From positions 1-7,029 of the forward strand of contig JBAZCN010000164.1 of the NCBI GenBank assembly GCA_041655035.1: 7,029 bases of DNA. The letters are read 5' to 3'. A program made the position numbers and the translations under genes. The notes beneath the pieces are model-generated. The model saw nothing but the letters and a program-made list of their open reading frames with translations, did no database searches and was not told where the DNA came from. Source of the DNA: NAT127 sp041655035. Lineage in GTDB: Bacteria; Pseudomonadota; Gammaproteobacteria; Pseudomonadales; Porticoccaceae. Below, piece by piece: positions 1 through 5,462 of the stretch; the stretch's first letter is position 1, and every line of letters begins with the position of its first letter.

Positions 1-638
1 AATCCGAAGCCGGTGCCGTTGTCGAACGGGTTGGTCATGGATTCGGAGGCATAGCGGGCCAGGGCGATCTTGATCAGGTCGTTCTCGAACCACTCGTTGA
101 TCAGGTCGAAGGCGCTGATCGACTGGGCGCGAAGCATTTCCTGGCCTTCCGGGCTGCCGTCCAGCATCGCCGCCTGCACTCCGGCGCTGGGCGGGATGTT
201 GTACATGCCCATGGCGATCATGTCGAGGGTGGTGAATACCTGCATGCAAAAACGGCGGTAGGCGTCGGCGTCGTGTTGCGAGAACTGCGCGATGGATTGG
301 CACGTGCGTTCGACATCGGAGTAGAACTCGAGCACCCGACCGTCATCGAAAATCATTGCGGTCATCTTCTCGGGATTGACGTACTGCAGGCCGAACTTTG
401 CCTTGAGCTGCAATTCATCGTCGCGAATCACCGGGTTGGCCTGGATCATCGTGTGGGCTACCGAACAGTGGTCGCTGATAAATCCCGGGGCAGTGAGCTC
501 GCTGGACTTGGTGCCGCCGCCCACCTCTTCGCCCTGCTCCACTACGCAAACCTTGAGGCCCGCCTTCGCTAAGTAACAGGCGGCTATCAGGCCGTTGTGG
601 CCTGCGCCGGCCACCACTACATCGTATTGTTCGCTCAT
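1..638 (-). CDS. FAD-dependent phytoene-dehydrogenase-like oxidoreductase, N-terminal part
   Basis: The gene starts at the ATG at 636-638 and runs off the left edge, giving 212 residues. An AAGGAG Shine-Dalgarno sequence sits 5 bases before the ATG. The N-terminus reads MSEQYDVVVAGAGHNGLIAA, a beta-alpha-beta dinucleotide fold with the GAGHNG signature (residues 11-16) usual in the COG1233 group (phytoene desaturases, retinol-saturase-like enzymes). The fold ends at VVEQGEEVGGGTKSSEL, where the acidic residue after the second strand binds the FAD ribose and the glycine-rich stretch follows. Family members have roughly 500 residues, so over half is missing from the window. Known relatives desaturate, saturate or oxidise hydrophobic polyene or cyclic substrates. 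As the last visible gene of an operon with P450, Rieske and SDR enzymes, it probably acts on an oxygenated or unsaturated intermediate (inference). It does not look like a ferredoxin reductase. The family call is firm; the reaction is unknown. Confidence 0.85.
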   Translation of the reverse strand, partial: MSEQYDVVVAGAGHNGLIAACYLAKAGLKVCVVEQGEEVGGGTKSSELTAPGFISDHCSVAHTMIQANPVIRDDELQLKAKFGLQYVNPEKMTAMIFDDGRVLEFYSDVERTCQSIAQFSQHDADAYRRFCMQVFTTLDMIAMGMYNIPPSAGVQAAMLDGSPEGQEMLRAQSISAFDLINEWFENDLIKIALARYASESMTNPFDNGTGFG

Positions 639-700
639 TTTGACTCCTTAAGTCCTGTGGTTGTCGAGTCTGGTAGCCGGTGATCTGTCGGCTGACACAA

Positions 701-1021
701 TCAGTACTGCTTATCAGCAACACGGACCACGATGCCATCCAGCTCATCCTTCATGGCTACCTGGCAACTGAGGCGACTGGTGGGTCCGGGATCGATAACA
801 CATTCCAGCATCTCCCGTTCGCGGTCGGACGGTGCCCCGGCTCTCTCGTACCAGGCATCGTCCACGTACACATGGCAGGTGGCGCAACTGCATTGGCCGC
901 CGCACTCGGCGACGATGCCGTCAATACTGTGGTCCAGAGAAGCCTGCATCAAACTCGTGCCGCTCGCAATGTCGATGGTCAATGGATTGCCCAAACGATC
1001 GATAAATGTTGCCTTTCCCAT
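701..1021 (-). CDS. Putidaredoxin-type [2Fe-2S] ferredoxin
   Basis: This is a 106-residue soluble one-electron carrier. The cluster ligands are C40, C46 and C49 (CGGQCSCATC, the C-x5-C-x2-C pattern of adrenodoxin/putidaredoxin ferredoxins) and C86 (SRLSCQ). Against the putidaredoxin sequence as I remember it, whole segments match: SLMQA, CATCHVYV, MLECV and ELDGIVV, and the end VADKQY parallels VPDRQW. Putidaredoxin's C-terminal Trp106, important for P450cam, is Tyr here; the Asp just before the first cysteine is Glu39. An extra cysteine, C44, lies inside the cluster loop. The start at 1021 gives this matching N-terminus and has an AGAGGA ribosome site; an in-frame ATG at 1084 inside the end of the Rieske gene would add 21 unmatched residues. 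It lies 55 bases after the Rieske gene and 62 before the FAD enzyme. It may feed the P450, the Rieske oxygenase, or both. No partner reductase is visible. Confidence 0.95.
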   Translation of the reverse strand: MGKATFIDRLGNPLTIDIASGTSLMQASLDHSIDGIVAECGGQCSCATCHVYVDDAWYERAGAPSDREREMLECVIDPGPTSRLSCQVAMKDELDGIVVRVADKQY

Positions 1022-1076
1022 CAATAATTCCTCTTTAGTTATTGAGTAGAGTGCCGCAATATTTGCCGGAGAGACA

Positions 1077-2480
1077 TCAATCATAGACTTTGTTCATGGC
1101 GGTGTAATAAGCCCGCCACCATTCCCACTGGGTGTCGTCCTTGGCAAAGCCGGCGAACACCTTGCCGCCGCCGGGCCAGTCCTCTGGCTTGTTCTCACCA
1201 AGGGTTGCCTGGTACTTCAGGGTCATGTCGCGACGCCCCAGGTAACCCCGCGAAGCAGCGGTCATGTGGGGATAAACGTCGGAATCGTCCATCTCGATCA
1301 GGCCCGAGGTGCCGAGTTGCTGGATACCATTGCGCAGCATTTTTTCCTTAACCTCTTCCGGGCAATCCTTTTCGGCGAACAGCCAGGTCCAGAACTCGGA
1401 GCGGTTGGGGCCCTTGGGCACGATGATATGGATGCCGAGACCGCCGAGGATTTCGCCGTCCGGCTGGGGCGCGAAGACAAATGCCATCTGGATATTGGGA
1501 AACATGCCGCCGACCTGGGGCGGCGCCTTGACCAGCAGTTCGATCTGCTTGTCGGACAAGTGCTTGCGCAGCTCGGGCACCAGGTTCGCGGTGATGCCGG
1601 GCGGTGGCAGCTTGGCCAGACGCTCGTCCACGGTCATGTCGCTCGCCTGCATTTCCCTGGCGATGGCGAAGGTGGTCTCGATGGGAATGCAGCGCAGGTT
1701 GTGGCCATTGGCGCTGACATTGACGGCGTACATCGCCGGCGCCAGATCGTTGGGGTCGCCGCCCTCCTCGCTCTTGCCAAACACCGCATCCACCAGCCAG
1801 CGATGCAGCGTCAGGGTGTGGAAACCGTCGCCGCCGGACTGCTCGCCATTGCACTTCCAGTTGCAGTTGATCGATACCTTCTGCGGCGCACCGAGCACTT
1901 CCAGACCGTTGTCCGTGCGGTTCCACAGCATGTCGAGGTAGAACTTGAAATCCCCCAGATAGTCGTCGAAGCTCGGCGGGTCGTCGTTCCAGGTGGCGAA
2001 GATCAGGCCGCCGTAGAGGTGCACCTTGGCCTTTTCGAGGCCCAGTTCCGACTTGGCGCAGATACTGCCGTGCATCTGCTCCTTCTCCACCGGCGCACCG
2101 ATGAAATCGCCGTTCACCCGGAACGCCCAGCCGTGGTAGATGCATTTGTGCACCGCGGTGTTGCCTTCCTCGCCCAGCGCCACCCGCATCCCGCGGTGCG
2201 GGCACACGTTCAGGCTGACGTGGATCCTGCCCTCACGGTCGCGCGCGACGATCACCAGGTCTTCGCCCATCGGCCGCACCATGTAGTCGTTCGCCGCCGG
2301 GATCTCCGACTCATGGCCGAGCAGGTTCCAGCTCATCGCGAACAGGTTTTCCAGCTCCCACTGGTACAGCTCTTCATTGCTCAGAACATCCAGCGACACT
2401 TCGCGGGTTTGATGGCAGATCAGATCGTCGAGGGTCTTGCCGCTGGTCAGGGTTCGCAGGCTTTTGGTGGCGATATCCAT
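1077..2480 (-). CDS. Rieske non-heme iron aromatic-ring-hydroxylating-type oxygenase, alpha subunit
   Basis: The 467-residue protein has the length and layout of a ring-hydroxylating oxygenase large subunit. The N-terminal Rieske domain (about 45-165) binds a [2Fe-2S] cluster through C93 and H95 (CPHRG) and C113 and H116 (CIYHGW). The catalytic domain carries the mononuclear iron ligands H221 and H226 in GDGFHTLTLH. D218 just before them is the residue that normally bridges to the neighbouring subunit's Rieske cluster. The third ligand is in IEMDDSD, most likely D399 (D398 is adjacent). NWK at 207-209 opens the usual family signature, but the following E-N pair is E213-Q214. Such enzymes use O2 and electrons from a ferredoxin to hydroxylate aromatic or other hydrophobic substrates. 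GGGAG stands 6 bases before the ATG. No beta subunit gene is adjacent: the gap to the P450 is only 207 bases and the next gene is a ferredoxin. The substrate is not determinable; mono- versus dioxygenation is open. Confidence 0.95.
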   Translation of the reverse strand: MDIATKSLRTLTSGKTLDDLICHQTREVSLDVLSNEELYQWELENLFAMSWNLLGHESEIPAANDYMVRPMGEDLVIVARDREGRIHVSLNVCPHRGMRVALGEEGNTAVHKCIYHGWAFRVNGDFIGAPVEKEQMHGSICAKSELGLEKAKVHLYGGLIFATWNDDPPSFDDYLGDFKFYLDMLWNRTDNGLEVLGAPQKVSINCNWKCNGEQSGGDGFHTLTLHRWLVDAVFGKSEEGGDPNDLAPAMYAVNVSANGHNLRCIPIETTFAIAREMQASDMTVDERLAKLPPPGITANLVPELRKHLSDKQIELLVKAPPQVGGMFPNIQMAFVFAPQPDGEILGGLGIHIIVPKGPNRSEFWTWLFAEKDCPEEVKEKMLRNGIQQLGTSGLIEMDDSDVYPHMTAASRGYLGRRDMTLKYQATLGENKPEDWPGGGKVFAGFAKDDTQWEWWRAYYTAMNKVYD

Positions 2481-2528
2481 TATTCACTCCCGGTTATGTG
2501 AGATGTGCGGATAGTTGAGTTGGATCGT

Positions 2529-2560
2529 GGGTCATTATCGACCCCCGCGCCCGTCACGGG
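2529..2560. promoter_or_regulatory. Two small inverted repeats in the gap before the Rieske gene
   Basis: The 207-base gap between P450 stop and Rieske start has two adjacent dyads: GGGTC (2529-2533) with GACCC (2540-2544) around a 6-base centre, and CCCG (2550-2553) with CGGG (2557-2560) around TCA. They lie 49-80 bases upstream of the Rieske ATG, where an operator or a secondary internal promoter could sit. No convincing -35/-10 pair accompanies them. Short dyads are common in GC-rich DNA, so this is weak. Confidence 0.25.
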
Positions 2561-2653
2561 AAGCGACACGGCGGAAGCTTTGGACATATTCAGAAAAGTG
2601 TCTTCCCCCGCCGCATGCCGGGCAGCGCGGGTCGCCCGCAGAAGCTCTCTTTT

Positions 2654-2683
2654 CCGCCGCAGGGGCATCTACCACAGCGGCGG
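2654..2683 (-). repeat. GC-rich hairpin just after the P450 gene
   Basis: CCGCCGC (2654-2660) and GCGGCGG (2677-2683) form a perfect 7-bp stem with a 16-base loop, beginning 4 bases beyond the P450 stop codon on the transcribed strand. The minus-strand stem is followed by AAAAGAG, not a U run, so it is not a standard intrinsic terminator. It could stabilise or process the mRNA between P450 and Rieske cistrons, or lower downstream expression. Confidence 0.4.
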
Positions 2684-2687
2684 ATCT

Positions 2688-3899
2688 CTACCACACCAGG
2701 GGCAGATGCCGAACGGCCAGATTCAGGCCGCCGAAAAATACCGGCGGCTGGTCCGGATCGAGATGGTATTCCGGAATCCGCGACAGCCATAACCGGAGAA
2801 ACGTGCGCAGCTCCAGCCGCGCCAGGTTGGCGCCGAGGCAGCGGTGCGGACCGCTGTTGAAGGTGATGTGATGCTCCTTGCGGCCCGCAATGAAGGTTCC
2901 CGGTTCGGCAAACGCCGCGGGGTCGTAATTGGCGGCCGGGATATGGAGCAGGATACGTTCGCCGCGCTTGAATTCGATACCTTCGAAAATGGTGTCCTGT
3001 GTCACCTCGCGGATGGTCGAGGCAATGCCGTGTAAGCGCAGCAACTCTTCCACCGCGGCGCTGAGTTTTTCCGGATGGGCGCGAAGGTCGGCCTGCAATT
3101 CCCGGTCGATGGCCAGGTAGCGGATGCTGAACGACAGGGCGTTGACCACGGTTTCGAGTCCACCGAGAAACAGCAGCGTGGCGTAGCTTTGCAGTTCGGG
3201 CATCGCCAGCTTTTTGCCATTGACCTCGATGGTCAGCAGCTTGCTGATCAGGTCGTCCGCTGGCGCTTGCTGGCGGGCCACGATGGTTTCGGTGAGAATC
3301 TGCACGATGCGCCCGAAAGCCTGGTGACGCACCTGGCCATCGATGGCGGCGGTCGCGTCCTCCGCCAACTGGCGAAACTCCGCGAGGCGGTCGGTGGGCA
3401 TCCCGGCGATCTTCATGAACAGGATCACCGGCAGCGGTTCAGCGATATCCACCAGGAAATCACAGCCGTTGCCATCCGCCACCTTGTCGATCAGGTCGTT
3501 GGCCATGGCCTTGAATACTTCGGAAAAGCGCAGCACGCCGGCTGGCGAAAAATCCCGGTTGAGCGGCATCCGGTAGGCGGTGTGCTCCGGCGGGTCTAAG
3601 CTCAGGGGAATCAGCCGCACCTTCTCTTTCATCGGCGGGATCATGTTGGAGCCGCTGCTGAACAGGTCGGGGCGCAGGGTCACTTCCTGCACCATGTGCT
3701 TGCTGGTGGTGACCCAGTGCCCGCCGTGCAACGGGCTCCAGAACACCGGTGGCGCGGCCTGGTGGATTTCCCGCATCCGCCGGTAGGGGTCGGCGATGAT
3801 GCCGGGGTCGCTGATATAGTCGTATGCATACACCCGCTGCGCGGCTACATGGGCCGGTACGGGGGCCAGCGCTGGTGTTGCGGTTTTCTGGCTGTTCAT
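2688..3899 (-). CDS. Cytochrome P450, P450cam-like (CYP101-related)
   Basis: The 403-residue soluble bacterial P450 would hydroxylate a hydrophobic substrate using O2 and two electrons from a ferredoxin. The heme-binding segment is FNSGPHRCLG (347-356) with thiolate ligand C354; the K-helix ExxR is E285-L-L-R288; the I-helix reads LLFLGGLETVVNALSFS (from 242) with acid-alcohol pair E249-T250. The I-helix, FSSG, SLDPPEH and the ending LPLVW follow P450cam closely as I recall it (GGLDTVVNFLSFS; ALPLVW), so the CYP101 neighbourhood is likely. P450cam has Asp before the catalytic Thr; here it is Glu. The camphor-contacting Tyr96 of P450cam falls at about V94 after one gap, so camphor itself is an unlikely substrate. 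The ATG at 3899 is chosen because AGGAG stands 7 bases upstream; a longer frame from a TTG at 3986 adds an unconserved tail. The co-transcribed putidaredoxin-like ferredoxin is the obvious electron donor. Family membership is certain; subfamily and substrate are inferred. Confidence 0.96.
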   Translation of the reverse strand: MNSQKTATPALAPVPAHVAAQRVYAYDYISDPGIIADPYRRMREIHQAAPPVFWSPLHGGHWVTTSKHMVQEVTLRPDLFSSGSNMIPPMKEKVRLIPLSLDPPEHTAYRMPLNRDFSPAGVLRFSEVFKAMANDLIDKVADGNGCDFLVDIAEPLPVILFMKIAGMPTDRLAEFRQLAEDATAAIDGQVRHQAFGRIVQILTETIVARQQAPADDLISKLLTIEVNGKKLAMPELQSYATLLFLGGLETVVNALSFSIRYLAIDRELQADLRAHPEKLSAAVEELLRLHGIASTIREVTQDTIFEGIEFKRGERILLHIPAANYDPAAFAEPGTFIAGRKEHHITFNSGPHRCLGANLARLELRTFLRLWLSRIPEYHLDPDQPPVFFGGLNLAVRHLPLVW

Positions 3900-3925
3900 G
3901 ACCAGTCTCCTGACAGATGGCGGTT

Positions 3926-3943
3926 GCCCATCCACGGATGGGC
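3926..3943. promoter_or_regulatory. 18-bp palindrome upstream of the P450 start
   Basis: GCCCATCCACGGATGGGC is a perfect inverted repeat with 8-bp arms and a 2-base centre (AC). Its near edge is 26 bases upstream of the P450 ATG, in the 102-base gap after the SDR stop. The length and tiny centre fit a dimeric-regulator operator; in RNA it would be a hairpin close to the P450 ribosome site. No regulator gene is in the window, so its role is inferred. Confidence 0.45.
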
Positions 3944-3975
3944 CGGCTTTGTTCTCTGGTGTATTGGCTTTTCCC

Positions 3976-4011
3976 CCGGGGCCCAACCTCCGCTGCCCCG
4001 GTTATTTTTTT
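3976..4011 (+). terminator. Hairpin with T run, plus-strand orientation, at the SDR stop codon
   Basis: CCGGGGC (3976-3982) and GCCCCGG (3995-4001) form a 7-bp GC-rich stem with a 12-base loop, followed on the plus strand by TTA and seven T (4005-4011). This has the layout of an intrinsic terminator, but for rightward transcription, where no gene exists. The T run is the complement of the Lys-Lys codons and TAA stop at the end of the minus-strand SDR, so the match may be partly coincidental. On the minus strand the stem lacks a U tail. Confidence 0.4.
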
Positions 4012-4820
4012 CCGGGCACGATAATGTTGGGGAAATCGATCTGCCTCTGCAGGAAACCATCCCAGTCAGTGGCCCGCTCGATCAGCAATTCACGCACTTC
4101 GGGGTGGGTGGGCAGCATGAAAATATCGTCGCGGATGGCACTGACCACCAACTCGCCCGCGGTCTCCGCTTCCATCAGTGCGAATTGCGAGCCGGGCCCG
4201 CGAATATCGAGTCCGGCGCTGAACGCTTTTCTCACCGTGCCCATGATATTGGTGCGCACCGGGCCGGGGCACAGGCAGGTGACGCCGATGCCCTTGGGCT
4301 TGAGGTAGATCGCCAGCCCTTCCGATATCTGCACGACCCCGGCCTTGGCGGCGGCGTAAGGCAGGCGATCGTAGGAGTAGGTCATCAGCCCGGCGAAGGA
4401 CGCGGTGTTGACGATATGCCCTTCCCCTTGCGCCATCAGGATCGGCAGGAACACCGAATTGCTGCGCACTATCGACAACAGGTTGCTGTCGAGCACCCGC
4501 AGCCACTCCTCCATCGGCAGATCCTCGGGCAGTCCGCTGGTCAACACCCCGGCATTGTTCATGATGATGTCGATACGCCCAAAAGCCTCGCGAGCGCTGT
4601 CCCGGGCCCGCTCGAAATCTTCCAGTTTGCCGACATCGAGGGCTGCCGCAATCGCCTGGTTCTCCGACCCGATCTCGCAGGCCACCGCCGCGGCGCCCTC
4701 TTCGTTGATATCGGTGACGACGACTTTTACCCCTGCCCTGGCCAGGGCCATGGCCGTGCCCCGCCCGATACCACTGGCCGCACCGGTGATAATGGCCACC
4801 CGGCCCTCGAGATTCTTCAT
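4002..4820 (-). CDS. SDR-family NAD-dependent oxidoreductase (first gene of the P450-Rieske unit)
   Basis: The 272-residue protein is a classical short-chain dehydrogenase/reductase. The cofactor motif TGAASGIG is at 12-19, D37 at the end of the second strand (VVVTD) favours NAD(H) over NADP(H), NNAG is at 88-91, and the catalytic residues are S141 (NTAS), Y155 and K159 (YAAAK). CPGPVRT (184-190) is the usual loop after the active site. It probably oxidises a hydroxyl made by the P450 or the Rieske enzyme to a ketone, or a cis-diol to a catechol (inference). The ATG at 4820 places MKNLEGRVAIITG at the normal family N-terminus; an upstream TTG at 4853 would add 11 unconserved residues. The ribosome site is modest (AGGACAGGC just upstream). 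It is the first gene after an AT-rich gap and is followed 102 bases later by the P450. It resembles the other SDR at 5463-6278 but is clearly a distinct enzyme. Substrate unknown. Confidence 0.95.
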   Translation of the reverse strand: MKNLEGRVAIITGAASGIGRGTAMALARAGVKVVVTDINEEGAAAVACEIGSENQAIAAALDVGKLEDFERARDSAREAFGRIDIIMNNAGVLTSGLPEDLPMEEWLRVLDSNLLSIVRSNSVFLPILMAQGEGHIVNTASFAGLMTYSYDRLPYAAAKAGVVQISEGLAIYLKPKGIGVTCLCPGPVRTNIMGTVRKAFSAGLDIRGPGSQFALMEAETAGELVVSAIRDDIFMLPTHPEVRELLIERATDWDGFLQRQIDFPNIIVPGKK

Positions 4821-4856
4821 TCTGCCTGTCCTGTTGTTGATCAAAGTTTGCAACCG

Positions 4857-4874
4857 GGACGCTGGAAAGCGTCC
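4857..4874. promoter_or_regulatory. Inverted repeat in the SDR leader
   Basis: GGACGC (4857-4862) and GCGTCC (4869-4874) form a 6-bp inverted repeat around a 6-base centre. It lies 36-54 bases upstream of the SDR ATG, at the point where the sequence turns from GC-rich to AT-rich. It could be an operator beside the promoter or a leader hairpin; the sequence does not decide. Confidence 0.4.
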
Positions 4875-4875
4875 G

Positions 4876-4976
4876 ACACAGAGATAAATATATTACATAT
4901 AAATACAAAAATGAAATTTTAAATACAACTTAAATATAAATTATCAACAATAATGAAACACTAAAATAGATTATGT
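4876..4976 (-). promoter_or_regulatory. AT-rich island, probable promoter region of the SDR-P450-Rieske-ferredoxin unit
   Basis: About 100 bases contain only about 16 G or C, against a clearly GC-rich surround. The island lies between the broken amidohydrolase and the second SDR, the natural start of a leftward transcription unit. On the minus strand it holds several A/T hexamers usable as -10 boxes (for example TATATT ending near 4887, 5 of 6 to consensus) and a TTGATA that could be a -35 (about 4942-4947), but no pair with ideal spacing stands out. It could also bind a nucleoid silencer of the H-NS/MvaT kind. Promoter position is inferred from context. Confidence 0.5.
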
Positions 4977-5423
4977 TCAGACCAGTGCGTCCTTGAGCCC
5001 CAACAGCCGGGCGCCGTTGTCGCTGGCCATAAGCCACAGATCACTTTCAGATACGCCGGCTGCCCACAGACCATCCACGCAGTCCCGCAGCCCCTGGGCG
5101 CGATTGGGCAGCGTGCCCCTATGGCCACGCACAATTGCGCGGTCAATTCGACATGGGCGCCCAGCGCCGCCAGTTCCACGCACTGCTGCTGATCGAGGTG
5201 CGGCCCGGTCAGCTGTTCACCGGCGTGGGTGACGATCGCCTTGCCGATGCGCGGTCGCAAAGTCATGGGATTTCAGTACGATGGCTTTCATGCCCGCCTC
5301 CGCCGCCTCGGTGACGGCCTGCAGCGCCGTCACCGACGGTTCGATCTCATGGCCGGGATTGATGAAGTCGGGGCCAAAATGGCAGTGCAGGTCCACGGCA
5401 TCCTCGAGTTTGATATGACCCAT
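4977..5423 (-). pseudogene. Broken DUF6282/amidohydrolase-like gene
   Basis: Three homologous pieces survive. Piece 1, from the ATG at 5423 (AAGGA 8 bases upstream), has 53 residues of an intact N-terminus: VDLHCHFGPDF with the metal-binding H13-x-H15, then AGMKAIVLKSHDF, after which the frame reaches a stop at 5217. Piece 2 continues in another frame (about 5130-5250): GKAIVTHAGE and ELAALGAHVELTAQ, as in the middle-to-late part of such enzymes. Piece 3 returns to the first frame (to the stop at 4977): GLRDCVDGLWAAGVSESDL and MASDNGARLLGL, a recognisable C-terminus (families usually show NPARLLGL). The family normally has near 300 residues, but only about 150 codons remain, so roughly 100 residues between pieces 1 and 2 and some 30 between 2 and 3 appear deleted, with frameshifts at both joins. 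The family name rests on remembered motifs. It lies 39 bases after the upstream SDR stop. It is unlikely to be functional. Confidence 0.8.
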
Positions 5424-5462
5424 GGTGTTGTCCTTATAGTGCGGGATCGATGATCTGAGGAT

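Noticed and set aside
675..693. Small inverted repeat AGCCG/CGGCT between ferredoxin and FAD enzyme genes
   Set aside because: A 5-bp stem with a 9-base loop and no U run is too weak to call as a terminator or operator.
1022..1084. Upstream ATG extending the ferredoxin by 21 residues
   Set aside because: The extension overlaps the Rieske stop and has no counterpart in putidaredoxin-type ferredoxins; the ATG at 1021 has a good ribosome site.
1266..2501. Long plus-strand open frame opposite the Rieske gene
   Set aside because: It is the complement of a clearly functional Rieske oxygenase gene; its His/Val/Ala/Gly-rich product shows no family motif. Long antisense frames are common in GC-rich genes.
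2480..2668. 62-codon minus-strand frame in the P450-Rieske gap, ending in TAATG with the Rieske start
   Set aside because: The stop-start overlap looked like translational coupling, but there is no ribosome site at its ATG, codon bias is weak and no motif is visible; part of it covers the hairpin and dyads.
2590..2790. Cysteine-rich minus-strand frame (CGRCPCGG) overlapping the P450 end
   Set aside because: The CxxCxC spacing suggested a small metal-binding protein, but it overlaps the conserved P450 C-terminus in another frame and has no ribosome site.
3696..4922. Long plus-strand open frame opposite the SDR and the P450 start
   Set aside because: It spans two minus-strand genes and their gap, has a composition typical of shadow frames and no recognisable domain.
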